Origin: Ixodes scapularis
Lineage: Eukaryota; Arthropoda; Arachnida; Ixodida; Ixodidae
Direction of reading: 5' to 3'
NCBI RefSeq assembly: GCF_016920785.2
Contig: NW_024609835.1
Location: 25,369,297 to 25,433,296 of the forward strand
DNA length: 64,000 nucleotides
Part shown: positions 24,990-36,625 of the stretch, piece after piece
Layout: every line of letters begins with the position of its first letter
Position numbering within the stretch: the stretch's first letter is position 1
Translations under genes and position numbers: made by a program
Notes under the pieces: generated by a model
What the model was told of the DNA's origin: nothing
The model's database searches: none
Seen by the model: the letters and a program-made list of their open reading frames with translations, nothing else

Positions 24990-25090
24990 TTCGGAAGGTA
25001 CAAGTACATGCTCAGAGAATGTACTTCAAGTAAAGTACACGTTTTCTAAACGGTAGCACCTTAAGTACCATGTACTTAGAGTACTTCCTA
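24990..25090. repeat. Degenerate GTACTT/AAGTAC block
   Basis: About 100 bp built largely from the words AAGTAC, GTACTT and TGTAC in both orientations, without a fixed period. It resembles in style the GTAGTT block at 25730-25880 and the GTAACG block at 47525-47680. Confidence 0.6.
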
Positions 25091-25532
25091 ACACTGCTGT
25101 TTATTATTTTTTATATAAGAATGTTAGGAGAATTATTACTAAGGTTTCTCGGACACTCTTCGAATCTTCGGAAATCTGCATATTCTGGGTTTTGGAAGGA
25201 ACGCCAACGCAAAAAGGTCACCTTTGCGTTGCCCTTTAGCACGCGATTCTTCGAGTGCAACACAAACTACGGAAGCCCCAGATGAGCTTCACAGCAGGTG
25301 CTTCATTTTGTTGCCTCCTTTGAGTGAAGATGCAGTGTGTGCACCTCTTGTAGTGGTCGAGAGTTTCTACGTTGGGGAGAAGCGAGGACCAGCCCTTTCT
25401 TCAAATGGGTCAAGTCTTCTTGAGCTTCGGGACACAAAAAAACGCCGGTCTTCGGCGCTAATTCCGCAGTTACTCGGCCACTCTTGCGTCGTGTCTCTTC
25501 GCTCCCCGCGCCTCGTAGCTGCGTTTTTGCAA

Positions 25533-25558
25533 GGGGGGGGGGGGGGGGGGGGGGGGGG
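25533..25558. repeat. Poly-G tract, 26 bases
   Basis: An uninterrupted G run. Frames through it (poly-Gly and poly-Pro, up to 140 codons) are artefacts. Confidence 0.9.
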
Positions 25559-25729
25559 CTTGCGAAAATTTTTGGGGAGTTTCGGACTCTCCAAACCATT
25601 TTCTCCCCCACCCCCCTTCCGACGCCGTATCCCTCTTTGCAAATAGAAGCTGATCTTCCAACATCTTATCTCTTTTGTGCAGGAATGTTTGTTGATAGGC
25701 AAAACAACCACTACAATTGGAAAGTAATT

Positions 25730-25880
25730 TGTAATTTGAGTGGAAGTTACTCAGAACAAGTAATTAAAGTAAACTACTAATTACCGAAATGAAAATGTAA
25801 TTGAAAGTTGCTAAACTACTCAGAAAGGTAGTTAAACTACAGTAACTTGAGTAGAGTAGTTCAACTACGCACAACTCTGG
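25730..25880. repeat. Degenerate GTAGTTAAACTAC block
   Basis: About 150 bp composed of GTAGTT, AACTAC, GTAATT and AAGTAA words in alternating orientation. The words are short palindrome halves, so the block is self-complementary over many registers. Confidence 0.6.
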
Positions 25881-28282
25881 TTTTAAGACACAAAAATAGA
25901 TATAAACAACTAGTTATTCAACATAACTCACACACCCTATGGAGACGCCGGTACATGAAGCACGTCTGGAAGTTTGGAAAGTAGAGTTTGCGGTAGTTTA
26001 TTACGGCTACGGATTTAAACAATCCGTTAGTGGGACGGAAATGTGTTTATGTTTGTTTTCCAGACAGAAATAGTGCGTGATATTCCCTTTCTTGAATTTT
26101 CTTCCGGAAACCTGCCAGGAAAATGTTTGTGTGACAAACAGCCCAATTACAGACATATTCGCGAAACGTTTCGTTGCACCGTCAGTTAATTTCACTCTCT
26201 ATAGTATTTATTTTTTCGAACGAACAGCGCTCGCGAACCCAGTGTGGAGGATGAGTACTGCGAAATCGTTTTGAAGACTGTCGTGCCGTTTCCGGGAGCA
26301 AAAGAAGTAATTCAATGGCGTCCGTCTACGGGTAACTCGGCTACGCAGGAATGCCTCGTTTAACATTTCGTTTCTAGAATAAATGCTGAGACTATTATCA
26401 TAATATTCCCTGCACATAAAAAGGAGGTAGAGACGCTTCCGGTTCAGTGATATAAATGAGTCGTTTTCCAGAAAACAATGACTCTCAACTCTCGGTTTCG
26501 CCTCAGCTGTTATTATTGAAGTTTGCAGGTCGATAGAACAAGCACAACTCTCTAATGTTTATTTATGCAGCTTTTTCATAAAGGATGGTAATTAATGTAT
26601 TCATAAGCTGTACCGCGTTCCTCACCCTTGACAAGGAGAAGAAAAAAGAAGTCTGCTATAGATTTTTTCCGAAATTCAGTGCCATCTGCTGGCTGAAATG
26701 CCGTTTTATCTTTTGCCGCAATAATGGCGGTAATGAACCTGAAGCCTGCACGCTTGGATGAAACAGCGCGGATATAGAGTCACACTGAAGCCTGCAGTAT
26801 GTTCAACCGGGCACCGTCACTTTCGCAAGTCAACGGCAGACTAGGATGTGTTCTTCACTGTACAGTTCTTTCTCGATCATCTCTTTCAGTGTCGATGGTC
26901 ACAATGATGCAACCAGTCAAAACGATGCGCCAACGCAGATAGATGCCATGATAGAGTTCAATACATGAAGGGGCTTTGAAGTCAATGTTGTGCTACTAAC
27001 TGTTTGACTGGGCACGAGTTATGAAAATAAACGCTTATGCAGCTCTTGCATTTAATTCCTGCTTCGCGACATGCTAATGTGTCGAATGTATAGGCCTCGA
27101 ATCCTCAGCTTAGGACTATCTTCAACTTGCTCCTTCATCAGTAAACAGAATGCCGCAATTAGTACGGCAGGCATTCCATTTTTTCAGATGATGATGATAG
27201 TTATCAAAGTGACCAGTCTGAATTTCGGAAAGCGTCTATTAAGCCGAGTTTTCTTTTTTTAAAGGCAGTTTGTGGTTTAATTTTTATATCAAAAATGCAC
27301 TTTCTCCCAACCCGTGTCACATGAGAAATAACTTGATTCTAGAGTCACAGACAACTTAAGAGACGCATGGTGTGGTGGGTCCCGGGCATATAGCTATCTT
27401 ATTGGCTTATCCCGCAGCCGATCCGATCGCGGCTTTACTAAATAAGAAAGACGAATAATCAATAATAAAGTAGCGTGATCATAATGAGCCACGCCCTGGC
27501 TTTCTTGAGTTGTCAGAGGCGGCACGTTTTTTACAATCCACCCGAAACCAATAGACATACTCTTTGACGGACATGAGTACATTAACAATAGCATGAACCC
27601 ATCTAACCAAACATTAATAAAAAAAACGGAAAACCCGAAATGCAATTGTTCGATGCGTGCACAATTAAATAGATTAGTGCAACAAACTGTATTTAGCCGG
27701 TGTGCTTCTGGCTTAATATTCTGGTTTTATGTTCGAGTGAGAGAGATCGGTTACTTTGAAATTAGGTTGCCTGAAATATGTACGCGAATATTAGAAAATA
27801 TAGAAATGATACAATATTCACTCTAGCGTTATAGGTACACTAGAGATGATCTTGACTTGGTCAGTTTAAGACTTGAACATGACCTACCCACTTCGTGGAA
27901 TCTTAAAATTCCCAAATTCTTCGCATAAGCATCTCGCTTCTTTAAATGGAACACCAAAATTCCTACCGTTTATTCATTTTGTAGAGAGAAAGAAAAAGAT
28001 TTGATTTGTTGTCTTGGTCTCCCGGTTGCAAAATAAAGAGAAAATAAAACTTTGTAAATACTATTTTTTTTTTTTTTTTTTTTTATGAAGAGAGAAGACA
28101 GACAGGTATATAGGTAGACGCGTATGCCTATGAGAAATTTGTGATTTTCTAGGCTTCGGGAGGTAGACAGGCCACGTTCGAGCCATAAACACTTTAAAAG
28201 GATGAAGTTCAAAGCTACTTTAATGTACAATGAAGGCATCAACTTTAAGGAAACCACAACTAAAGCGATATTTCGTTTTCTA
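25881..28282. other. Non-coding stretch
   Basis: AT-rich with no gene recognised. It has long T/A runs (for example 28063-28084) but no inverted-repeat element with clear ends. Confidence 0.4.
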
Positions 28283-28302
28283 GGGGGGGGGGGGGGGGGG
28301 GG
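28283..28302. repeat. Poly-G tract, 20 bases
   Basis: An uninterrupted run of about 20 G. Confidence 0.9.
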
Positions 28303-29395
28303 AGAGGAACGGTGTTACAGGCTGTAAGTCTTCTAAGACATTTTGCGTAGCCACGCAGCCTCGATCTTACACGTTTTCCGGCATAAAAACACTCGGAGTT
28401 TGAAGTGTAAGAACCTCCTAAGCAGCTCATAAAGTGTTTTATATATTTGCAGATGTCATGCCTCGATAGGTTGCGTGGGTCCAAGTAAAATAAGCATTTC
28501 GTACCGCCAAAAAAAAATAAAAAATAAGTGCACGAAGCCGTATTAGTTATATATAGGGAACGAGGTGCCCTGAAAGAAACTTCGGTCGTTCCGGCTCCTG
28601 CAGCCGCACCCTTCATATTCACACCAAAGGAATTTCACCACGCCATAGATGATCTGTGAACGGCGGCTTCTCAAAACGGTTGCCTCCGCTCAACATTTTA
28701 TAATTTTCCGAATGTACCGTACTCCTCCACCCCGTGAGCGAACGTGAGAGTGCACTTAGGGGACTTATTGAGCCGTGGCTCTGGATTTTATACGACGTGA
28801 AAAGATTAATCAACCCGCGATTCGCTAAACACAGTGTATTACATTTCGGAGCTTCGCACAACAAACGCGGCCTATGAAAAATAAATAAATAAACAGGCAT
28901 GCGATCGAATTTTAAGCCAACGGATTTAATTAAGACGGCGCGAACCGAAGCGCGACTCGGCGATGGCGACCAATTATTATGGACCGAATGTCGGGTGTAC
29001 CTCACGAGAATGCGCGGCTTAGCTTCAGCGGCTGGAGGAATTGAAGACGGAAACAATAGATTCAGCACAATGTACAGCCCAAATCCAGTCCCATACGTCG
29101 CGCCCACGGTCTCTCCTCTGTAATAGATCTGTGTAAATGTGTAGAAAGAAGAAAAAAAGATACGACGCGTCGACAAGGAATTTTCAATCTAAAATATCAC
29201 TATTATCATAATTTACTTTTTTTCCCACCGATAGTTTACTTATGTAATGAACGTGTTTTTTTAGCATAATAAAAAAAAACGGTAATGGTTCAGTTCAGCT
29301 TTAAAACATAGCATAATCCCAACATACGTAATAAAACGTACTAATAAAAGGGTGTTAAACTCCTATATCGATGAGTAATAGACCTTTTCCCGGAA
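28303..29395. other. Non-coding stretch
   Basis: The longest frame is a 185-codon minus frame (28619-29176) with no motif, signal or coding-like composition that I recognise. I do not call it a gene. Confidence 0.35.
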
Positions 29396-29442
29396 CGCAA
29401 TCTCAAACCCAGGACCTTGACGCTCCTGGGTTTGAGATTGCG
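29396..29442. repeat. Perfect 19-bp hairpin
   Basis: CGCAATCTCAAACCCAGGA at 29396-29414 is the exact reverse complement of 29424-29442, around a nine-base spacer. Confidence 0.85.
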
Positions 29443-29509
29443 TGCTGCCAAAACGGACCCGCCATTTTGTATATTGTGCACAAGCCTCGTTTACCTAGTC
29501 CTTTTAGTA

Positions 29510-29546
29510 AACAATATATATATATATATAAGTATATATATATATA
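29510..29546. repeat. (TA)n microsatellite
   Basis: About 37 bp of TA repeats with one AG interruption, immediately left of the fold-back element at 29552. Confidence 0.9.
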
Positions 29547-29551
29547 GACAG

Positions 29552-29778
29552 AAAATAGACAGGACGACGTCCCGAACTCAGCTAACTCGTTTATTTAGTC
29601 CACCTCCTTATATAGTCTCAACCTCAAGGTTGAGACTATATAAGGTGTTGGTAGAGATGACCTTGAGGTTGAGACTATATAAGGTGTTGGTGGAGATGAC
29701 CTTGAGGTTGAGACTATATAAGGAGGTGGACTAAATAAACGAGTTAGCTGAGTTTGAGACGTCGTCCTGTCTATTTTG
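29552..29778. mobile_element. Fold-back element with internal 39-bp tandem repeats
   Basis: The arms at 29552-29625 and about 29705-29778 are near-perfect reverse complements (outer AAATAGACAGGACGACGTC, inner TCCTTATATAGTCTCAACCT). The centre holds three direct copies of a 39-bp unit starting AGGTTGAGACTATATAAGG at 29627, 29666 and 29705, the last running into the right arm. Expansion of the arm-loop junction would explain this arrangement. A frame across it encodes the repeated peptide LRLYKVLVEMT, which I regard as incidental. Confidence 0.85.
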
Positions 29779-29839
29779 TGTCCCTCCTACGTTTTGATGT
29801 TTTTTCTCTACCCCAATCTCAGGTTAATTCAACATGGTT

Positions 29840-29853
29840 AATATATATATATA

Positions 29854-29886
<33 letters not shown>
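29840..29886. repeat. (AT)n microsatellite
   Basis: About 45 bp of AT repeats with one CT interruption. Confidence 0.9.
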
Positions 29887-29890
<4 letters not shown>

Positions 29891-30710
29891 TTTTTTAATT
29901 ATTCTTTTTTTTTTTGCGTGCACCGTTTAGTTTGTTTTAAGCTAAGCCGTGATCAGCCTCCGCAAAAGTTAACGCGATGTAATACAGGCCAGTATAATGA
30001 CAAAAATGAAAAGGGAAAAACCCTTTTGATCGCTTGGAAAGAGCGAACTTGAAAGCAACAACAATCATGACGCCGACGATTCGTGAGCCTAACTATTTCA
30101 TTTCGATGCTTTTTGCCATTGATTTTATGACATAAAATATGTTTTGTCTTCAGAGTGTCGGCTATCACTTTCTATTGTAACAGTGTTCTTCTTGTGAGGC
30201 GAGCGGCACGACTCGTGTCAGAGGAACGGAGGGTTTGTTTGAAAGTATATACCGCGGTCCTGGGAGGGGCTCGCACGGTTTGGGGCATGACGGGCGACTC
30301 GGTGGTCCGCCTTAAACGCGAACCATATTTGCTTATTCGGATGATATGTTACTAGAAATCCTGGAAATGTTACGAATGTATACCCAAATGCCGCGATCAA
30401 ATGAGTACGGCAAATCTTGCGAACCCGTTGTGTTCGCAGGCTTGTGAACGACGAGATGGCGGGTCTGTTTTGGTGTAACTTAATCTCGAACCCAGATGTG
30501 CCGATAGGCGGCAGTACATATTTTGAAAAAAGCGGGTTGTTTTCTCGCTTTCTCTTTTTTTTTTTTTTTTCCACCATAAGGAACAAAGTGGTGAGGAGAA
30601 GCCTGGATTCATTTCTACGTGTCCGCATTTGGTTTTTTTTTTTTTCTAGGCTTCTCAGAAAAGGCGACATTACTGAAATAAATATACGGCTTGTCCGATA
30701 ACGCGTATTA
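29887..30710. other. Non-coding stretch
   Basis: No gene recognised. T-runs at about 30548-30570 and 30633-30646. Confidence 0.4.
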
Positions 30711-30987
30711 CACTTTAAGAAATGTCTGCGCGCCTATCTCTGAGATCTAATCAGCTCAGCGAATGATGAGGCGGAACATAACTCGTCAGACGTACGTCTT
30801 AACGCTCTGGCATTACCCAATGCAAGCGTGACGCTTTGCATTGCGTAATGTCGCAGCGCAGACTTCATTGTTAGGTGCAAACAGACGTTCCGCCTCATCA
30901 TTCGCTGAGCTGACTTTCTAGACCACAGAGATTGGCTCTTTGGGTGCTTGGCGGATAAGTAGACGCGAAGGCATTTTTTAGAGTGTA
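30711..30987. mobile_element. Palindromic MITE, copy 2 (diverged)
   Basis: The ends CACTTTAAGAA and TTTTTTAGAGTGTA match the 24325 family. Inside are AATCAGCTCAGCGAATGATG and its mirror CATCATTCGCTGAGCTGA, with the shared central CAATGCAAGCGTGACG motif. It is shorter than the 319-bp copy and has small internal losses on the left arm. Confidence 0.8.
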
Positions 30988-32361
30988 CCACCAAGCTTAC
31001 ATACTGGCTGTAATCTCCCGACGAAACCTAAGATAGACAAAGGTCCAACAAGGAACATAATACCAATAACATTGTCAAATCACTTTGCGTCATCAAATGC
31101 AAGCGTGATCTTTGCCTTCTCACATAAAGTCAATTATTTTTTTTTAACTTTGCTGATGCTATTGTTCTTCAAACCACTGAGAAGGGGAGCTAAAAAAATA
31201 TGAAGTTCTGCAGTTTTTGAGCTCCTTACGCCCAGTGAAATGTCTAACGAGAGCGGAATGCGCCAAAAATCTACAAATGTTCGTCTAAAAAAAATGTGCG
31301 CACATTTTTTTTTTTTTGCGTATAACGTTATTATTTTGGCATGACCCTGGGATAATTAGTTTGTGTATGCGCAGATATAGTTGCGATCTCGCAGCTATAG
31401 TCGCCGTTTCTACCCGTTCCAAGACACCGTGAGAGGTAAATGAGCGTACATCGCTCATAAAGCCAACAAATAATATAAACTTTTTATTGAGGAGCCGCCC
31501 TACTCCGTCGAAACCACTGTATTGCCAAAACACACACAAAACACCATAAGGTATTCCTATCGAAATTACTTTCACGAGAGGAGTAAGACGTCGGCACACT
31601 AGAATCGTTGGAAATTTTGAAAATCCTCGTTTCTATGTTTTGCGGAGCTTAAGTTCGTCGGTGTCTTGCACAGGGTTTGCGGTGATGTGAGAAAGCGGAG
31701 CTCTTATTGGCTGACTAAAGAAAATAGTGGGTATGTCTCAAGGCATCTAGTGTAGAGGTATATCCACAATCCTTCCAATCAAAGCCAATCGGAGCTTGAC
31801 GTCGCCCTGACGTCACCGTAACCCTTGCGCACGAAGCCGGGCGACTTGCTCTGCGCATTCCCCAGCCAACAGCTTAAAAATCGCTTAATGTGTGACACAA
31901 GCGATAAATGAAAAAAAAAAAAATTATAATAAAAACGAAACGAGGCTTTGTATCTTCAAACATCCAGCACTCTTCACTTCATCGGGTATCTAGTGGCAAA
32001 AAACCAAAAACAAAGACGTGAACGTAATTATTTTTCTTTTTTTTTTTTTTTGTCGAGTGAACCAGAGCATTTGAAACAGGAAAGTGGGACGAAGTGTTCT
32101 GGTCTGCCACAATAAATCGATATATTAATTAAACAAAAAACGATTACGTAAATTAGATGTAAAATGGTAAAACCAGGACTGTTTATGCGTAGTGTCTAGT
32201 ATGATTACGATGCCCGAGAGCTTACAAAAACGCGGGGCGTCTTGTTGCCGCTTCGGAGCCAATAAGCGGAGACAAGAAAGAATGAGAAAGCCGAAGAACA
32301 AACAATGATTGCGAACGTAACGAGCCATGTCCGGCGTTTCTTAAGTTCTCGTGGGCTATGC
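30988..32361. other. Non-coding stretch
   Basis: No gene recognised. GAGCTCTTATTGGCTG near 31698 and its approximate mirror near 31782 form a loose inverted repeat. Confidence 0.4.
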
Positions 32362-32682
32362 CTAGAGACACTGATGGAAAGGAGAAGAGGAGCACGTGCG
32401 GGTACGTCGGAACGCCGACCCCTGGTTCGAATGATTCAGTGGGTAGACCGTAAGCTTAGACCGTAAGCTTCGTAAACTTTAGTGGGTAGAAGGTAAGACG
32501 CGTTCGAATACGAGAGCCAAACGCCGGATGGCGGCCTTACTCGTCCATACGTGTTGGACGAGTGCAGTGGAGACAAAGGCTGCTAGTTGTAAGTGTACCG
32601 ACTAAGCATTCGAACTGGAGCCCAGCGTTCTGACGTCCTCTCGTAATCTCGTTTCCTCCTCTTCCTCAGTGTCTCCCCGTGT
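32362..32682. mobile_element. Imperfect 320-bp inverted-repeat element
   Basis: Left blocks AGAGACACTGATGGAAAGG and GTCGGAACGCCGACCCCTGG pair with right blocks CTCAGTGTCTCCC and CAGCGTTCTGACGTC in mirror order. GTTCGAATGATT on the left pairs with AAGCATTCGAACTGG on the right. The centre contains ACTCGTCCA paired with TGGACGAGT. The size and symmetry fit a MITE. GGTTCGAAT resembles a Pol III B box, but no A box was found. Confidence 0.6.
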
Positions 32683-34054
32683 AATTGTTTTAGTCATTCC
32701 ATGTGGCCTTCAATTACCCTTCAGGTCTCGAGCATCAATTATTACCACACCGCAGCAAACCAGATCGCGGCGTGAAGCGAAGAAGGCCAAGAAAACGAAC
32801 CTCAAAGCAACAAGTGAGAAGATGAGTAGATATCAAAATAAAGGAACAAGTTGGTGACTTCTGTTTCAGCATTCGAAAGTATACTCCAAGATTCAACGAA
32901 ACGCCTTTGTGTGGTGGTCCACTTGAGCGCTTTGTTGAAAACATTCCGACGCTCGTCCACCCCTCTCCCTTGTAGTCCCGACTGATGATCCCGCCATTTG
33001 ACAGCATCGAACCACTTGCACTCGAACTGCTAGACTAATATATCACTATACCGCGGCCAGCTAAGCCCCGCGGAATGCACTGCCTTAAATCTATGCTCTG
33101 GTCCTTATTCAATCAAAAATTGTAAGGAAGGTTTTTTTGTGTGTGTGTTTTTTAAAACTCTGCACTCTTTTTACCATCATAAGTAAGCCAGAGTACAACA
33201 TCTAAAAAAACTCGGTCAGTCACAACCGAACTGAAAAACATAACCGAGTATAACTAATAAAATATAAATTGATATGTGTTACTGCTGCGGTTACACTGAC
33301 TACATAAAAGTCCATAATCAAATGCTTCCGGAACTTTTTTATTGTTACTATTTACTGTTGTATCTTAAAAGTTGTGTCCATGTATTTAAAAATCCGAAAA
33401 GTCGGCAGGCATTCAACCTCAAAGTCGAGTCTTCGACAAACTAAACTTTATCTTGGATTCTATTTTCGTTTGTGAGCAGGAACTTTAAAAGAGTCGTTTC
33501 AAGCTCGTCTTTACAATTGTTTGTTTACGGCATGCATCTAGTAAAAAATACAGTTGAATATACAAATTAATGAAGTAACGGTCTCGTTATGAAATATCCC
33601 ATGACCTCGATATGTAATTTAAATGCTGATTGGCGGTTCGGATTTCAACAATAAAGAAATTCTGGGGCAAATCCGTTTTGTATTAGATCACTACCCAGAA
33701 CAAAGCATAGGCCTGCGAAAACACTCAGCTCTGATATGAAGACTAAATCAACGTGAATTTGTGCATAGGGAAAGTTGTAGCCATCTACGTTATGGCTACA
33801 AATTTTACAAAAATGTACATTCAAAAGGTCAGATTTTAGAAAGTTAGTTGACTACACCAACTTCTAAGCATGCCATTAGTTTCCTTACTTATTACGGCCA
33901 TTACCTTCAACGCGGAATAACACAGTTGAACGCAATAGGACGCGCCCCTGTAAGGGTAGCTCGCCGCAGGTAGCATGAGATTGAGTCACATCGAAAGGCA
34001 TAAAAAAAGAACCCGAGCACATAAAGACAGGAGCACAAAAATTCAGTGTAAAAA
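32683..34054. other. Non-coding stretch
   Basis: AT-rich with no gene, hairpin or RNA gene recognised. Confidence 0.4.
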
Positions 34055-34232
34055 GATTTCATGTGTGTGCGTGTCTGTGTTTGTGTGTGTGTTTGTGAGT
34101 ATGCGTGCGTGCGTGCGTGCGTGCGTATGTGGGTCTTTGTCTGTGTACGTATGATTGTGTGTCGTGCGTGCGTGTGCGTGTATGTGCGTATGTATGTGTG
34201 TTTGCGCGCGCGCGCGTGAGTGTGTGTGTTAG
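34055..34232. repeat. (GT)n/(GTGC)n microsatellite
   Basis: Nearly 180 bp of degenerate GT, GTGC and GC alternation on the plus strand. Frames across it (His/Thr-rich on the minus strand) are artefacts. Confidence 0.9.
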
Positions 34233-34799
34233 TTGCATTCTTTCCCGTTCCTTTCGCTTTTTTCTGCCGAGCTATATCCTCCATCCTTAACACAACCTTC
34301 GTGCTATAGCCTAAATTTATTATTGTACCTTATGCAGTCAATCACAATAAAAAAAAAACAAAAAAAAAACATTCAACTTTTACAATACGGAAGACACCGA
34401 CGCACAGTGTCTCTTCTTCCCAAAGCAGGACGCGGTCGCGCTCTTACCTGGCGAACGGAAGTGGCCCATATCCGTTAAAGAAACACGACATCGGCGTCGC
34501 TTGCCCTGAATATTTACATTTATGTTCAGCACAACGCGTTACTTGCCTTCTGTTCCAGTTCCGGCTAAGAAATGGACCGTAAATTTAAATAACCCAAAGA
34601 AGCAGACCAGGTGAGACCGTACGTTCCCCGACAGGTTCACAATGTCCACTTACTAGTTACCGCTCGTGAAGCGGAAAATGCGAAATAAAATATCACGCCA
34701 ACACCACTACTCGTGCTCCTATAGTTTGACAACCACACGAAATCGCGTAGAGCAGCCCGGTTACAGACATGGGACACCTGTAAATGCCCGGGAAAACTT

Positions 34800-35160
34800 T
34801 CATTTCTAATTCAGCGCGGTTCGGGCGAGAGTTGTTTTTGTTTTTGGTTCGGCGCTCACCTGGCGACGAGGCCGAGGAGGCCATCCCGGCGAGTCGGAGC
34901 AGGAGCAGGGGTATTCCGGAGCGGGGCGGCATGGTGGTATCCTCGCGTTCGGCGTATCCCGGCGGAGCACCAAGTGAGCGCGGACGACGTGCCAGGGCAT
35001 CCGGGGCCTCCTCGCGGACTCGCACAACACCGCGTCGGCCCGATCAGCGCCTCGCCGGCATCGATCCGACCTCTGGCGGCGCTGCCTCGGACTAGAGGGG
35101 GGCCTGTCTGGGCCCTGTCCGGAACACGACGCAGGTTGCTGTCCTCGTCGGCCATTTTAG
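34800..35160. promoter_or_regulatory. GC-rich, CpG-containing island (candidate promoter)
   Basis: This block is markedly richer in G+C and CpG than the flanks. It contains the candidate minus-strand first exon at 34860-34932 and an upstream ATG at 35153-35155. No TATA box is evident. The CpG count is by inspection. The block may belong to a host promoter firing to the left. Confidence 0.4.
34860..34932 (-). CDS. Candidate host first coding exon with signal peptide
   Basis: On the minus strand a consensus Kozak context (ACCACC before ATG, start at 34932) opens a frame of 24 codons plus one base. It ends at the splice-donor match CAG/GTGAGC (exon end 34860). The peptide has a short start, a hydrophobic IPLLLLRLAGMA core and a small-residue SSASSP end, as in secretory signal peptides. 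The exon sits in a GC-rich island, expected for a promoter-proximal exon. The remaining exons would lie leftward, possibly beyond a very long intron; none was found in the window. A second ATG at 35153-35155 in good context opens a different frame of about 100 codons across the same donor, so the true start is uncertain. The protein is unidentified. Confidence 0.4.
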
Positions 35161-35199
35161 TTGGCTTCTTTTGGAAGTCTATACGCAATTTTATGTGCA

Positions 35200-35585
35200 G
35201 GCTGCACCCCGGGCTAGTAGTGGTACTGACTGAAAAAAAATATTTTATCTACAGTGGAGGAACCATATGTCCATTGCTGCTAACCAATACCCCATGTTGC
35301 ACTAGCGCTCTTAACTGTAATTAAGCCAACGACCGTTCACTCAATTGTGATCGGCGGGAGTTACACGGCGGCGTTAACTGTCACTGAGCCGCTAACTATC
35401 ATTGAGTTATTTGATGGGGGTTATGCCCAAGAGAGCTAAAGATGGCGGCGTCCGCCGCGTTAATTTTCCGTCGATGGCCAGCGCCAGTGAAGGACTTAAT
35501 ATTGAGGAAGATTGGGAGGAGGAGGGGGGGGGAGGGGCGGCTATCTAGAAATTATTGTAGCAGCAAGTATTGCCAGAAGAAATCA
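35200..35585. other. Gap between island and terminal repeat
   Basis: No gene recognised. Degenerate repeats of AACTGTxAxTxAG (35310-35420) and a purine run GGGAGGAGGAGGGGGGGGAGG at about 35513-35535 are present. Confidence 0.4.
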
Positions 35586-36150
35586 TGGAAGGCCCCGGCC
35601 ACAGGCCATTGGCCGGTGACCAATCAGAGCTGGTCCCCGCCCCCAGTGCACACGATCACTCCAATAACCAATCAATACTAAAACATGTGTTTCCATTGAG
35701 AACGCAAGTTTCGGATATCCCTACGTTGCGATATCCAGGTATCTCCGGGTACCTAGTTTCTGACATCGATCCTATTCGGATATAACATTGGCTAACTGGT
35801 CGTGCGCTGCTAGGTTTGACTTAGGAGCGTGTGACCAATTAGCCAATCCTATCCTATCCAATTCAGGTATCTGAATCAAATATCAGAAACAAGATATCAA
35901 AAACATCTGTTTCTGATATTTGAAATAAAAAAAATATTGGTTTTCGATAATCGATAATTCAACATCGATCAACAAATTTATCACCCACACATGAGCGATC
36001 ATCGGACGATAGTCGAACAACGGCCAATGGATAGATCCATTGCTAGTCGTCAGCCGATCGTCAGGCTTCAAAGAGCTGCCATCGTGCTTTCCGTTCCAGT
36101 CATCTGCATTATTGCCTTCGGACTTGCCACGTCTCAACCGAATCCGTGGG
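35586..36150 (+). repeat. Left terminal inverted repeat (about 565 bp)
   Basis: It pairs in mirror order with the right end. Anchors are CACAGGCCATTGGC, CCAATAACCAATCAATACT, TTTCTGACATCGATCCTA, TTAGGAGCG, AAACATCTGTTTCTGATAT, AACGGCCAATGGATAG, and CAGGCTTCAAAGAGCTGCC through GACTTGCCACGTCTCAACC. Divergence is substantial (about a quarter of positions by eye), so the insertion is old. Several CCAAT and GATATC words recur inside it. Confidence 0.75.
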
Positions 36151-36233
36151 ACCACTGGAAACTCGAGACAGGCTTGACAGAAGACATCGAAATTCATCGA
36201 TGTTCAGACTCTGTTTTGGCCATGCGTGTATGA

Positions 36234-36512
36234 ATGAAAGTGTACTATCCCGAGAAAATCGGCGTAAACTTAGACAAAAAGCAGACTCGCAACCTGAAAC
36301 AATGTCTTAACGAGGCAGACGTTCATGTCTTGCGGAAACATCACCCACAGTGCGAAGACACTTGCTATATAAGTGAGTCGATGTATCTATGTCGGTGCGC
36401 ATTCAATGTGTGTCAATTGAGACGATTGGTTGGAGGAAGCCTTTCGATGTATGGGATCAATTTAGATCACGAGCCAACTTCGCGCCTCTTGACCTTTTTG
36501 AATAAAAAGTAA
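36234..36512 (+). CDS. Hypothetical Cys-rich protein of the inverted-repeat element
   Basis: A 92-codon frame begins at ATG 36234, directly after an in-frame TGA at 36231-36233. The same frame is open upstream into the terminal repeat from 35991. The stop overlaps two AATAAA signals (36501-36506 and 36511-36516). Residues 40-60 hold five cysteines (C40, C44, C53, C55, C60) and follow a His-His-Pro, which could bind zinc, though no named zinc-finger spacing fits. The C-terminus is mixed and soluble-looking, without a membrane segment. It converges on the integrase fragment with about 110 bp between the two stops, the compact layout of a virus-like element. I do not recognise the protein. The placement and poly-A signals support it; the length does not exclude chance. 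Confidence 0.4.
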   Translation: MKVYYPEKIGVNLDKKQTRNLKQCLNEADVHVLRKHHPQCEDTCYISESMYLCRCAFNVCQLRRLVGGSLSMYGINLDHEPTSRLLTFLNKK

Positions 36513-36516
36513 TAAA
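36501..36516 (+). promoter_or_regulatory. Two overlapping poly-A signals at the ORF stop
   Basis: AATAAA at 36501-36506 and 36511-36516 bracket the TAA stop at 36510-36512. On the other strand AATAAA at 36618-36623 sits three bases past the integrase stop. Together they form a convergent termination zone. Confidence 0.5.
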
Positions 36517-36625
36517 CCATGATACGTGTGTGTCTGTCTCATACAAATCTGCAAAGTGTATTGAAAAGACTCAATGCACTGTGAAGAACATGATCGCATG
36601 CATTTTTAATTTGTTTGTTTATTTC

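Noticed and set aside
28619..29176. 185-codon minus frame
   Set aside because: No domain, signal or splice context; length is plausible by chance in 64 kb.
35991..36233. 80-codon plus frame inside the left terminal repeat
   Set aside because: Lies in inverted-repeat DNA whose partner is not open in the mirror frame; may only be the 5' extension of the 36234 frame.
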